64,000 bases of DNA from Craterostigma plantagineum (GCA_027422505.1 JAPQWV010001396.1:1-64000); one strand, 5' to 3'. Counted from the stretch's first letter, positions 22,590-34,215 are shown. Made by a program: numbers and translations. Notes: generated from the sequence alone by a model not told the origin.

Positions 22590-24391
22590 TGTTAGGAATA
22601 TACCTCGAATGCTATACGAGGATTAGATTATTTATCATTCGCCTTTTGTGTAATAAGATATTTTCGTGTGTTTAATGAAAGGCATTGTTCGTTTATTGGA
22701 TATCGAGTTCTTTACTTAGCATCCATAAAGCAATAAATGAACAAATCCTAATGTGTCGAGTTGAGTCACTGTTCTCGATGGGTACGGAGAGGAAGGCACC
22801 AGTGGCCTCTTAACCTTGAACATTAGAAGTCCGTAAGCCTGAGCTCCAGTTGGCTGTTGGATAACCGATCACGACTTATTTGTCGATGACCTATATCGTG
22901 TGCCAATATATCGCTTGGAAGCAGAGGTCATGAATTGTGATATGAATAGAATCAAGGGATTGCATCGTGTCATGGACATGACTCACGGGTCGTACGGTCG
23001 AACATGGCTTATTACTCAAGGAGTGTCAATGACCGACCACAATACAATAGTAGTCTATGTGAACCTTAGACCGAAAGGGGCTTTGACGGAGTTGACTTCG
23101 AAGTCTCGACTGTCACTGGTTCCCCTCGAGCCGATTTGCTGTTGCATGGGTCGCGGGCCAGATGCGGTCTTGATGATGATTTGTGATTGCCGAGCTTAGA
23201 TCATCGAGTACGGATCCACAGTCTCGCAAGTAATTGATAAGTGTCCTATGAGGACGGCGACGAGAAATTACGTAATCCTTGGCCAAGGTATTGAATAACT
23301 CATGTGAGACAAGGAGGGTAGTTTGGTAATTTGCCTCGTCTCTGTTTTATCATAGAATCAAGTTTAGTGAGTTTGACATAGACCACGGCTCTCACTTGAT
23401 TGGGACACAGCTGAAGGATTTATACGTAGCACTGTTATCTATAGTGAGGTTCTGGGATAAAGACTGGGTCGAATTCGCACTCGAATCGGGTTACGGTCCG
23501 GTACTGTGGGATTGGCTAGGTAACTACCGGACTCTTGGATTCCTCCCTTGCCGATGAGTTGAAGCTGGAGAGTCGGTCTTAACAAAGATCATCAACGTGT
23601 ACTGATAAGGAGAGAAAGTTGTTTGGGTCTTACCGGGTCTTGGGCCGTTGGGCCACGCCTTAATGGGCCTCGGGCCATTTATTGTATCGAAGTTGGAGTT
23701 CTTATAAAACTAACTTTAAGACTTGGGCTTGGCCAAGTGCTTAATTGGCTTGAGGATAAAATTGGATTACACCTTAAGCTAATTTCGAAATATGCCTTTG
23801 AGGGTATTTCGGAATTTGCATATTTGATATAAAAATATGGAATAAAATATTTGGAAAATTATTTATTTGAATTTCGAATAAAATATTTGGAATATTTGGT
23901 ATTTAAGTTAGTTTTCTAATAATAGTAAGTTTCCTTAAGTTTGAATTTGGAATTCAAAAGAGAGTAAGATTTGGCAAAAATCTCTCATACTTTAAGGACT
24001 AAGATATCGAAATCCAAGCGTTTAAATAGGCTAAGAATTTCGTGCTCCAAAGGTAGAGAAAAAAGAGGTAATTTTCGAAATCAACCACACACACCGAACG
24101 CACACACGTTTCTCCCACGCGACGGCTCAGTTCTCTCTAGCCATCTTCAGAGAATTGATTCCGTGGTACACTTATAGGTCGGCGTGTCGATCTAGTGCCA
24201 TCCACCACCATCGACAAAGTCTTGAAGAAAAGGACGAGGAGCTGCCACTCGCATCAAATGGTAATTCTCTAGGTGTTTGTCCCGCCCTATTGCATGTCTA
24301 TGTGTTACTATTCTGATCCGAGCTACGAGGGCAATGCGGGAACCCGGAAAATTATTGTCCCACACCGTTCCTGAGGACGAGTAACGCAACA
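22590..24391 (+). repeat. 5' LTR of copia B
   Basis: This is 1.8 kb, TGTTAGGAA...GTAACGCAACA. It matches the LTRs of copia C closely and that of copia A in blocks (for example the tip with CCTCG...CGAGG and the CTTTGACGGAGTTGACTTCG block near 23081). Confidence 0.9.
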
Positions 24392-24392
24392 A

Positions 24393-24404
24393 TGGAATCA
24401 GAGC
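24393..24404 (+). other. Primer binding site of copia B
   Basis: TGGAATCAGAGC lies one base after the LTR. It differs at one position from the initiator-Met site TGGTATCAGAGC, probably by decay. Confidence 0.82.
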
Positions 24405-26192
24405 GGAGCTCGTTATCGGAATCATAACGTGATTAAATTGAAACGAGGCGTGTGGGGGACGATCGAAACGCCGACGCTGTTCGACCATTGTTGGGCTGCC
24501 CGATCAATCGTTTGCAACCCGCAGCCATCAACTCATGCGGTACGGACCGACGAGAAACCACGGATCGGACCGGGACCCGCGCGGTGGTGGGATATGGGTA
24601 GCCGCGCATTGCGTGTGGGCTGGGAGCGGTGCAGTGACGCTGCAGCCGCGGGATCAGGCTGCTTTGAGCAGGCCCGATCCACCACGTACCTCAGAACCTG
24701 GCCAGTCATGCTGGCTTAGGCACCAGCCCCGGGCAGCGCCGCCGCAAGGGGCGGCGCACCGCAGAGATCGTCCGCGACTTTGGCCGCGGACTGCGACTAT
24801 GCGCGCGGTGCGCAGCGCAAGACAGCATCAGCGACTTCGGCTCGGCGGTGATCTCTCCCAACGAGGCTCCCGCACAGAGGGGCTGAGGCGACGAAGAAGC
24901 CGCGACAGTTTTCTACCGCGAGGTGAACACGCAGGCGTTGCGCTTGGCGTGTTGTCGCCGACGGCACGGCTGTTCCGGCTCAGGCTGGGACTCCCCGCCG
25001 GCGGCCTTCCCGTCGTGGCTCTCCGGTGTGTTTTGACGGCTGAGCAATTTGAGTCGCGGGAGCTGCGTTAGGGCTTCACGCTCAAAGTCTTAACAGGCCT
25101 GTTAATGGGCTAGGCCCTTTTGAGGCCCAATTTTCGTTTCTTTTTAAAATCACGTAATTGTCAACATGCTCTTTATGAATGTGATTTAAAGACACTTGAT
25201 GGTTTAGGAATTTGGTTTCGGATCATTTGTTAAGGGTCACGTCCCCCGGGTTGTATTTGTTTTATACTAGTTGTTCGGGACTTATGATCTATTTACTGTT
25301 TTATTAGATTAGCTTAAATACGAACACGAGGGCCCATTTGATGGTAGACAACCCCCGGGCGGTGACGAGATGGTGGACGTTAGGTGACTTTGAGGCCGTT
25401 CGAGTGACGAAGGACGTTTGACGACTTCAAGACCCGTGCGACAACCCGAGTTTCTTTTGAAATACGCATGTAATAGTGATAGACTAGAAATAACCACTTG
25501 TGTTGTCTTGTAGTTTATTTTCTTGTGGTTAATTTAGTGCCTACGCGCGTGTTGGTTTTTGAAGTGATATGCATGTTCAATGTGCTCTTATGTGAGATGG
25601 TTTATTCTCCCGTTTGAAAAATACTAAGTGGGTAAAGGAGTTGGATTCCTGTCTTCTATCATGCTCGAGATGTCTAGCGTTGGGGAGGTTTTGCGATTTG
25701 TTCTGAGTAAGTTGGCGTCGTATATCACGCCAATGTTAGCGTCCCGGGTGCGTCTTGGACGCCGCTCGTCATACCAGTCCGCCCCCACGGAGCGTATGGC
25801 AGCATGGGGCGGTATATTCTGTGCGATTTGAGCATAAGTTGATAGGTCACACTTAGGCAGTTATACCCAATAAGCAGGGTTAGCCGTGAGGGTCAATGAA
25901 TGAGACAAAGATAGTTGAAACTCTTATTGGATAAGTTCACGTTTGACGTGACTTCGATAAGATAAGATGAGCCAAATATTTCATTAAAGGCTGAGGCAAA
26001 TCTAGTTGAGGTGGGGACATCAACTCCACTATGAAACTTTCAACGAGGTTTCCGAAACTCTTCTTGAAAGGATAGTGTTTTCGAGAAAAATAGTGGGAGT
26101 CAAGCGAAAGGAAAAGTCCTTTTTTGCGCTTAATGAATGATAAGATAAACCTAATTAGATCTTTATTTCTACGTTTCTTTCTATTTACTGCG
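24405..26192 (+). other. Long leader of copia B with a GC-rich island
   Basis: About 1.8 kb without a supported gene. The 24440-25075 part is strongly GC-rich against an AT-rich background and holds a 178-residue Arg-rich open frame that I do not accept as a gene. The corresponding part of copia C (49390-49880) is also GC-rich but does not keep that frame. A family-conserved block lies at 25622-25670. Confidence 0.7.
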
Positions 26193-27044
26193 ATGACAAA
26201 CATTATTACTATGCTACTTGAGAGAAATTGTTTGGCCGGACCAAACTACGTGGACTGGCTCTGTAACGTGAGGATAGTCCAAGGTATGGAGTCGTTAACT
26301 TATGTCCTTGATTCCCTCGTATCGCAAGTCCCAGGGGCTAATGCAAGTGACGAAGACCTGGCTGCATATGCCAAGTGGCAGATTGACGAGCCAAAGGTCA
26401 AGGGCTATGTACTTCTTTCCATGAGCAATGACTTGCAGCGCACTCATTTGGAAATGGAAGTGGGCGCCATTTTGGTTCATTTGAAGGAGATTTTTCGCGA
26501 ACATTCCAGGAGTGCTGGCTATTCCCTTACGGAGCAACTATTTCATTGCAAAATGGCTGAGGGTAGTGACGTTGCAGAGCATGTGCTCAAGATGATCGAT
26601 TGGATCGAAAGACTCAAGGCATTGGACTTTATCATGGATAATGAGCTCCAGAACGATCTGATACTTCAGTCGCTCCCACCTTCCTTCAATTCGTTCATTG
26701 TGAACTTTAATCTGAACAAGGCTGAGATGACGTTGGCTGGGTTGATGAACCAGTTGTCGGCGGCACAAACTCAGATGAAGAAGGTGAAAGTAAAGGAAGT
26801 AGTTCTTGTCGCGAATGCTAAGAGTCGAGTGTCGAGTAGAAAGAAAAAGGCGGACAAGCCCACTAAGCCCAATGGACGAATTTCGAAAGGCAAGGCCAAG
26901 AAGAACGTGTACAAAGGCGCCAAGCCGACGGACAAATGCCTTCACTGCAATGAGCTTGGCCATTGGAAGCGCGATTGGCCAAAGCTAGCCGCCTCAGGTA
27001 AAGAACTTTACGTTTTAGAAACTAATTTCTATGACAGTTTTTGA
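26193..27044 (+). CDS. gag: Copia B Gag, open but with a damaged zinc knuckle
   Basis: An uninterrupted frame of 283 residues starts at ATG 26193 (TTACTGCGATGAC), the same start as in copia C at 51045. It begins MTNIITMLLERNCLAGPNY. Helical capsid-like blocks follow (YAKWQIDEPKVKGY, LKEIFREHSRSAG, DVAEHVLKMIDWIERL, LILQSLPPSFNSFIVNF), then a Lys-rich basic stretch (RKKKADKPTKP), and near the end a zinc knuckle reading CLHCNELGHWKRDW. In the CX2CX4HX4C consensus the last position should be Cys but is Trp here. Gag would package the element RNA. It is the best-preserved gene of the copia A/B/C family in the window. Pol follows without protease and in other frames, so the element cannot act alone. 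Confidence 0.88.
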   Translation: MTNIITMLLERNCLAGPNYVDWLCNVRIVQGMESLTYVLDSLVSQVPGANASDEDLAAYAKWQIDEPKVKGYVLLSMSNDLQRTHLEMEVGAILVHLKEIFREHSRSAGYSLTEQLFHCKMAEGSDVAEHVLKMIDWIERLKALDFIMDNELQNDLILQSLPPSFNSFIVNFNLNKAEMTLAGLMNQLSAAQTQMKKVKVKEVVLVANAKSRVSSRKKKADKPTKPNGRISKGKAKKNVYKGAKPTDKCLHCNELGHWKRDWPKLAASGKELYVLETNFYDSF

Positions 27045-27923
27045 TGGTTCAAAGAGTACAAGGCTTTGGTTGAAAATCAGACTGGAAAGAGCATCAAAGC
27101 CATTCGATCAAATCGAGGCGGCGAGTACATGGGCCTCAAGTTTGATGAGTTCTTGAAAGAGAACGGGATCATTTCACAGATGACACCGTCGGAGCAGCGC
27201 AGTTGAACGGTGTGTTCGAATGCAGAAGTCGAACTCTGTTGGATAATGTTCGATCTATGCTGAGCTATACAGACCTGCCCATGATTATGGGGTAATGCCC
27301 TGTTGATAGTGGCACACATTTTGAATGGATGTCCTACAAAGTCTGTCGATCGTATTCCGTATCGTATATGGACAGCACGAAGACCGAGCTTGAATCACAT
27401 TAGAGTTTGGGGTTGCCCCGCATTCATTAAATGCTCAAGACAGATAAACTGGAATTGAAGGCTGTGAAAGGACGTTCTGTTGGGTATCCTGAGGATTCCA
27501 TGGGATATCAATTTTACTTCCACGATGATCAGAGAATCATTGTAGCCCTTCAGGCCCACTTTTTTCGAATAAGACTTCGTCCGAGAAGGTCGAGCCGGTC
27601 GCGAAGTAACTCTTGGAGAGTCGTCAGAAACGCTTTCACAGACTCCAGTGTCAGATGACACTGTAGACCAGTCCGAGATGCAACCTAAGTTGGGCAGGTC
27701 GGGTAGAGTATCTTGCCAGCCTGAGAGTTACGGGATGGTCCACATCGAGCACGAGGTTGCGGCGATGGAAGGGAACGTCGGAGACGATCCCACTACCTAT
27801 GACCAGGCAATCAAGGATAAAGATTCGGAAAATGGCTTATATCTATGCAGGCCAAAATGGATTCCATGCACCAAAACCAAGTCTGGACTCTTGTAGACCT
27901 CCCAAATGGCTATAGACCCGTTG
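27045..27923 (+). pseudogene. Copia B integrase remnant and RT beginning
   Basis: Frames after gag give the second half of the copia integrase core: KSIKAIRSNRGGEYMG (the catalytic Asp expected at RSD is Asn here), FDEFLKENGI, then NGCPTKSVDRIPYRIW and PSLNHIRVWGCPAF. The first catalytic Asp region, the HHCC domain and protease are missing. A linker follows, then the start of RT with MHQNQVWTLVDLPNGYRPVGCK, cut at 27932 by a MITE. Stops and shifts are frequent, so no enzyme can be made. Confidence 0.85.
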
Positions 27924-27931
27924 GGTGTAAA

Positions 27932-28551
27932 CAGTGTTTTAAAAAGCGACAGATCGCGCGCTTCGAGGCGCGCTATTTGGTTTTTTTCCATCAAAACGCG
28001 CCAACGCGCAAAAGAAATAGCGAATTTTTTTTACTGATGTGACAGGATACCGAAATTCGAGACGAAATTTAAAAAGAAAAAGTAGGGGCGCCCATTCCAA
28101 AGCAAAACGTCGCCCTCACCCATAAAAGAAACTTTCTTTCTGTTTTTTATTTATTTTTAAATTTTATTTCTGATTCCTATTAAATTAGGAAATCGTATTT
28201 ACTTTAGGTGATTTATTTATACTAATAAATAATAACATCTAATTAATTCTTTGTTTTCACGACGATCAATCTGACATATATATATTTTATATGTTTTGAT
28301 ATTTAAATTATTTTTAATTAATAAATGAGAAGATATCACTATATAAATAATATATGTAAAGATATGTGTGTTTAATTTTGCACTTAAAAAAATATAAATT
28401 GTAAAATATGAGAGGATAAATAGTATAGATGTTATTTTTTTTGTTAAAATTAGTTTGCTCGAAATACTCGCGCAACACGCTACGTTATTTACGCTATGCG
28501 CTCTCGGAACAAAAACGCGACGCAGTGCGCAACGCGCGTTTTAAAACATTG
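27932..28551. mobile_element. hAT-type MITE, 620 bp, with 8-bp target duplication
   Basis: The ends are near-perfect inverted repeats: CAGTGTTTTAAAA at the left and the complement of CAATGTTTTAAAA at the right, followed inward by CG-rich words (GCGCGC). The flanks carry the 8-bp duplication GGTGTAAA (27924-27931 and 28552-28559), the size produced by hAT transposases. The interior is AT-rich and encodes no transposase, so it is non-autonomous. Removing it restores the copia RT reading from GYRPVGCK into the following Trp-Ile codons. Confidence 0.92.
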
Positions 28552-28559
28552 GGTGTAAA

Positions 28560-29510
28560 TGGATCTACAAGAGAAAGATTGGATATGACAGATTGGTTGG
28601 CACATACAAAGCTAGGCTTGTGGTGAAATGATACAGTCAGAAAGAGGGATTGACTATTAGGAGACCTTTTCGACTGTCGCTATGATGAAGTCCATTCGAA
28701 CATTGCTTGCGACAGCTGCGCACTATGACTATGAGATCTGGCAGATGGATGTGAAAACTGCGTTCCTAAATGGATACCTCAAGGAGGAAATATATATGGA
28801 GCAGCCCAAGGGTTTTACATCGCAAGGAGATGCTTGTAAGGTATGCTAATTGAACAAGTCCATTTACGGACTCAAACGAGCCTCTAGAAGCTGGAATCTC
28901 CGGTTCGATGAAGTGGTCAAGGGCCACGGATTCTTGAAGAACAAAGACAAACCTTGCGTCATCAAGAAAATTAGTGGGAGCAAAATATCTTTCCTCGTAT
29001 TGTACGTGGACGACATCTTTTTGCTAGAAAATGATATTGGAATCCTTTCGACGTTGAAAGCGTGGCTTTTGACCGAATTCTCCATGAAAGACTTGGGAGA
29101 AGTTACGTACATCTTGGGTATTCTCCTTTATAGTGATCGAGCGAATCGTATGTTAGGACTCTCCCAATCCTTTACTTAGAAAAGGTCCTGAAGCGATATA
29201 ATATGGACAACTCTAGAAAAGGATTCCTGCCTATGCGACATGGGATTCACCTTTCCAAGGCTATAAGCCCTCAAAGTGAGTTGAGCGGAAAAAGATGAAT
29301 GGAATCCTCTATGCATCCGCAGTGGGTAGATGATGTACGTGATGCTTTGCACGCGACCTGACGTGGCATACGCTGTGAGCATAGTCAGTCGGTTTCAGGC
29401 TGACCCTGGTAAGGAACATTGGACAGCAGTCAAGACTATGCTCAAGTACGTCAGGCGGACTAAGGATATGATGCTGGCCTATGGTAATGGAGAATTGGAA
29501 GTGGAAGGGT
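28560..29510 (+). pseudogene. Copia B reverse transcriptase remnant
   Basis: RT continues after the MITE with ATAAHYDYEIWQMDVKTAFL, NGYLKEEIYMEQPKGF, NKSIYGLKRASRSWNLRF, the catalytic VLYVDDIFLLEND near 29003, FSMKDLGEVTYILGI, and further on TRPDVAYAVSIVSRFQ and the start of the RNase H linker (GNGELEVEGYT). At least three frame changes and several stops are present. It is cut at 29516 by the chromovirus and resumes at 40128. Confidence 0.92.
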
Positions 29511-30195
29511 ATACGTGTAGGACCCCGGACCCGCAAATTAGGTCGGCCAATAAATTATGTCTATGACTTACGTAATTTTGTTTAATTATGTATGTGCTAT
29601 ATGTTCTTGTGATGTCATGAATTTTATGCTTGTGAACTATACGTGAATTACGTGCAATCGGGTACATGTTAAAAAACCCTAAGACCTCGATAAATTCTAA
29701 CCGACTTGGGGACTTTCGAAAACTCAAAGGAATAAGGGAATTTAGGAAATGATAAAAGCTATATAGGAATTGGGCTAGGAAGTTACTTTGGATCATGAAT
29801 TTATTTATAAGGAATATCTAGGTGGGCTAAACATGTAATTGAGCCCAAAATGAACAAAACAAGTGGGGAGGCAATATTCCCTAATTTAGGGAAGACCCAC
29901 GGCAACTCTAAACTTCACCCTCAACCTATGAAAATATCTTAGCAAATAAACCCAAAAACCCATAACCTTACTACACACAAACGAATGAAGAAGCAACGAA
30001 GAGGTCGAAGGGAGCTTCAAAGCAACGCCCTCAAAACCGCTCGGGAATTCGAAGTTGGAGCAATAAGGGTTTCGGTATGAGCAAATATGGAGTTAATGGT
30101 TTAGTATGTGATTTAGAACTTAGAATGCTAGGAAGAACAAGCTACGAAGCGAGTTTAGGGGATGATACACGAGGAAGGGTTGAAGATGATGATAA

Positions 30196-31130
30196 ATGTC
30201 GAGTATAATGTCAAGTCCTTTCCTTTGGACGAAATGTCGAATTCAAAGAAGTCGGTATAAATGTCGAAACACAATGTCGAAATGTTGGATGAGATGTCGA
30301 CGTAATATATATCGACATTTTATAAATGTCGAGATCCATGTGAGTCCCATGTCGACATTTCTAATCATAAAATGTCGAAACCATGTTAGGATAAATGTCG
30401 AATGCTAGATAAGATGTCGACCTAGCATATCGAGATTTTACATTGTATAAATGTCGAGGTTCCTGTTGGAAGTCATGTCGACATTTTCTGATCCAAATGT
30501 CGAAGCATAATGTCGAAACGATAAGGATATATTGTCGAGTGGAATTGAGCATAAAATGTCGAGATTCCTGTTTGAAATCTATGTCGACATCTTATGTTCT
30601 AAAAATGTCGAGCTAAATGTCGACATTAAAGTCGAGAACCAATGAACAATGTCGAGGCCTATGATATCGAGATTTTCCATTTTATAAATGTCGACTCATA
30701 TAAATGTTGAGTAAAAAGTCGAGATGCTATGATAAGATGTCGAGCCTTATGTCGAGACCCCAAGATGAAAATGTCGAATGATAGGTACAATGTCGAGTTA
30801 GATACCGAGATTTACTGAATGTCGAAGCTTACCTATCGAGATTTCCTCAATAGTGATATCGAGATTTCTTTACAAGCTATACCGAGATCTTTACATGTCA
30901 TATATCGACATTTAGAAATGTCGAGCCCTTATGTTATGCCGAGATCTTCACACCCATTATACCGAGATTTCCATAGTATAAATGTCGAGATCCTTCAACA
31001 GCCCAAATGTCGAATCCTTACACAAACAAATGTCGAGTTCTTACACATAAAATGTCGAGACCGAATTAACCATGTAACCCGAGATTATTTCGAAAACAAT
31101 AGCTCGAGCTTTTCATTACAATGTCGAGAT
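30196..31130 (+). repeat. TGTCGA motif array in the chromovirus LTR
   Basis: I count about 32 exact TGTCGA words in about 930 bases, against well under one expected by chance, plus variants such as ATCGAGAT, CCGAGAT and TGTTGA. Most sit in an AATGTCGA(G/A) context. Several are the palindrome TGTCGACA. Spacing is irregular (about 10-60 bases) and the DNA between is AT-rich and unrelated, so this is not a simple tandem repeat. Confidence 0.93.
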
Positions 31131-31729
31131 TTAATTTAACCATAACCCGAGATCTTTGGTGATAATATGATACAAATCCCGACATCTATCCATATCAAGA
31201 TTTAATTAGAATTATCAAAAATATGTTCCTAACTTAGAAATTTCACATACTTAAGCCATCAAATAAAATAGTACGCTGACACCAATATTTCATGCCTAAG
31301 GTCGGGGCTTAGGAACACTTACGGATAAGGTGATTGCTAGCCTACGGACGCCAAGTAAGTAGAAATTCAACTACGATACGTAACTTGCCTGCGTCCGATG
31401 ATGTGAATTTACGTGCTCGTGTATTTTACGTGAAATGTGCAAACGATAAGATTATTTTATATGCATGATAGCATGATCTGCATATTTACATAAGCATGGT
31501 ATGAGCACTGGCACGCATTAGTAGTACGTAAGATGTGAGGTAAGAGCGTGCGTAAGATCGCCTGTGTGCGATGTATACTCGCCGATATTGGCGATTGTGT
31601 CGACTCAATGAAGAGTCACGGCTCCCCTATGCAGCCATGGCAAAGAAGCCATACGGCCTGTATAAGAGGCAGGGGTAATACCCCGTATGCGGAAGATGCA
31701 ACCTGGAGGATGCGGCCCGGGGCACGCAC

Positions 31730-31905
31730 TGACTAAGGGAAGATTCCTTCGGGTGACCTTCTAGTGCGTAAAGCGCTAACAGGGAGGGAAGATTCCTTCG
31801 GGTGACCTCCGCGGTTAGTGGCCTCGGTGTTGGCTACCAGTGAGAAGCGTCCGCGTGGAGGCCGCACTGAGTAAGGGAAGATTCCTTCGGGTGACCTTCT
31901 AGTGT
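31730..31905 (+). repeat. Three copies of a ~22-bp block in the LTR
   Basis: GAAGATTCCTTCGGGTGACC occurs three times, near 31739, 31787 and 31877, each followed by TTCTAGTG or TCCGCGG. The 3' LTR keeps all three (39420-39575), two with single-base changes. Confidence 0.9.
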
Positions 31906-32448
31906 GAGAACCTCCACACATGAGATCTCTATGAAATGGCGCATAGTGGGATAGAAAGCCGAGGGCGCATATGAAGTAAGAGTATAAGTCAGGAAAAGAA
32001 CAAGAGTATGAGAATGAGAGTATGAGCACTAGAAAACGACGACGTGGATTGTCGATCGTTAGGACAACGTGCATACATGCATAATTTCTGCTTACTGAGC
32101 CTAGGTGGCTCATTCTTTATGTTACGTATTGTAGGTACTGACGATCACGGTACGTGATCCGACTTTGATGCGAGGCCGATCTTTTGAAGCTATCCGGCTG
32201 CTTTTGAGGTGGGAGTGTGTGTATGGATGAAGACCTGTGAAGGCCGGGCGCATAGGAAGCTTTTGGCTGCACACACACACGCACACTTGTATTTTTGTGA
32301 AGAACGAACATTCTTTTGACATGTGTATAAGACTTCCGCATGTACATTTAAAATGAAAGAAAAATTTTATTCGCATTTTTACGCATTCGCACGATAACAC
32401 TTAGAATTAGAACGGAATACGAGGGCGGGACGACGGGTCCTGTCAGAG

Positions 32449-32460
32449 TGGTATCAGAGC
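32449..32460 (+). other. Primer binding site of the chromovirus, initiator tRNA-Met
   Basis: TGGTATCAGAGC lies three bases after the LTR end, the standard site for Tekay/Del elements. Confidence 0.94.
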
Positions 32461-32600
32461 TTCGGTCACAGGTCCTGCAGACTGTCCATACACACACACT
32501 CAAAAGCGCGGAAGCGGCCTTGCTTGTAAGTACCATGTTATGTGAATTGCTTGTATGGTTTGATTTATTGGCCTTAGGAATTGACAAGGTTGTTTGGAAA

Positions 32601-33665
32601 ATGGTAAGACTTGGAGGAGAGAGAAGCAGGGAATCTGATCAGGGTAGGGATGCTAATAACCCACCTGATAATCGGGATGCTACCATCCTACAACTGACTG
32701 AGCTGGTTCGGCAACAGTCGGCCCAGATTCAGCAGCTGATCCAGCAAAATGCTGGTGGGCAATCAGCCAACCTACCTCCCCCACCAGAACGGATTGAGAT
32801 GATCGGGGAGAGGTTCAGGAAGCTTAATCCTCCACTGTTCGAGGATGCTGTAGACCCCACATCCGCCTAGGATTGGCTGAGAACGCTGGAGAATATGTTC
32901 CAGCACAGCCGCACCCCAGAGGCGGAGAAAGTCATGTGCGCTGCCTACCTACTAAGGGGGAGCGCCGGGCACTGGTGGGAAACCGTCTCAGCCGTCGAGA
33001 ACCCCCTAACGATGAGCTGGGATAGGTTTAAGGAGATCTTCAGGGGGAAGTATTACACCGCCCCTGTCAGAGCCCAGAGGATGAATGAGTTCATCAACCT
33101 CCGCCAAGGAGCAATGACAGTGGCGGAGTATATCAGGAAGTTCGAGCAGCTTTCAAAGTTTGCTGCTCATATGGTTAGTACGGATGCGCTCAAGATCGAG
33201 CGGTTCATGGAAGGGTTGAAGCCCGAGCTGTATCGGGATGTAAGTATGGCTGGAATCCAGGGAGCCACGTATGCACAAGTGGCTGAGAGAGCGCTGGTGG
33301 CGGAGCAGGCAGAGGCCAGGATTGCTCGCGCTCAAGAAGCAAAGCGCAAGTTCGTACAAGGGCCGCAAGGGAGCGGAAGTAACCCAAAGCGGCAGTTCGT
33401 AGCCAAGGGTGGAAAACCGAATTTCCCGAATCGACCGAGACCACCTCCACAGTTCAACCCAAACCAGGGTAGGCCCCAGTTGGACCTACCCGTATGCCCG
33501 AAGTGTGCACGGAGACACACGGGAGTCTGCCACTCCCAGAATGCCGTCTGCTTCAAATGTGGCAAGACGGGCCACTATCTGAGGGCATGTCCGGAAGTGG
33601 ATCCGGGAGCCAAGCTGGGAACCAGGCAGCACCACCAAGGGTACCGGCCCGGGTCTACACTATAA
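32601..33665 (+). pseudogene. gag: Chromovirus Gag with one in-frame stop
   Basis: From ATG 32601 the protein has a Gln-rich start (LVRQQSAQIQQLIQQNAGG), a capsid (retrotransposon gag) domain with FRKLNPPLFEDAVDPTSA, HWWETVSAVENPL, FKEIFRGKYYTAPVR and EYIRKFEQLSKFA, a basic Pro-rich linker, and two metal-binding boxes near the end: CPKCARRHTGVC and the zinc knuckle CFKCGKTGHYLRAC (CX2CX4HX4C intact). A TAG at 32868 replaces the codon before DWL, where a Gln or Glu codon is usual, and is the only stop in about 350 codons. Otherwise this is one frame. Gag assembles the particle and binds element RNA. Confidence 0.93.
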
Positions 33666-34215
33666 CCTCCGAGGAAGCGGAAAATAACCCGGCCGTGGTA
33701 ACAGGTACCCTCCTCGTCTATGAAACCCCCACGTGCATTCTAGTCGACTCAGGAGCGACACATTCGTTCGCGTCACTAAGTATGTCGCAAGAGTAGGAGT
33801 CACGCCCCACAGAGCTGAGTGCGAATTTAGGGTAACAGTTCCGAACGGGAATCCCGCCCAAACTAATCATGTTTTACGGGATTGCCCAATAGTAATCGGG
33901 GACAAGGAACTGCCCATAGACCTCATAATAATTCCCATGAAGATTATGAGGTGATCCTTGGAATGGATTGGCTATCGAAATACGGAGCTGTCATAGACTG
34001 CCACCGCAAGATAGTCACACTCAATACGGACGGGGATGAACCCCTTAAGTTCGTAGGAACTGGCAAGGGGACCATAATCTCTAGGATGTCAGCGTTGAAA
34101 GCGCAACGACTGATCAGATGGGGGTGCGAAGCCTATCTGGTATTCGCTATCAGGTCAGAAGAGAACGACTCCCCGAAAATCGAGGAAGTGCCGATAGTTA
34201 AGGACTTCCCGACGT
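33641..34215 (+). pseudogene. Chromovirus aspartic protease
   Basis: Pol begins here in a frame offset from gag. The active-site box LVDSGATHSF lies near 33750, and the flap/second half ends with VILGMDWLSKYGAVIDC near 33955. The protease would cut the Gag-Pol polyprotein. Single-base shifts near 33795 and 33950 split it into three frames, so it is dead in this copy. Confidence 0.9.

Larger units (their letters stand above)
29516..32445 (+). repeat. 5' LTR of the chromovirus
   Basis: It starts TGTAGGACCCCGG and ends GACGGGTCCTGTCA, 2,930 bp. Inside are a purine-rich stretch (about 29983-30024), the TGTCGA motif array (30196-31130), a triplicated block (31730-31905) and a GT-rich region. It lacks about 127 bp present in the 3' LTR after the point matching 37623. 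Confidence 0.94.

Noticed and set aside
24535..25071. 178-residue open frame, Arg-rich, in the copia B leader
   Set aside because: It lies in a GC-rich stretch where stops are rare, resembles no protein I know, and is not kept in the matching part of copia C.
29479..29796. Minus-strand 105-residue open frame across the chromovirus 5' end
   Set aside because: It spans the copia/chromovirus junction and recurs in part at 36879-37235 only because LTR sequence is duplicated.
30196..31130. CRISPR-like or satellite array
   Set aside because: Repeats are only 6-8 bases, spacing is irregular, and the context is a plant retrotransposon LTR, so neither fits.
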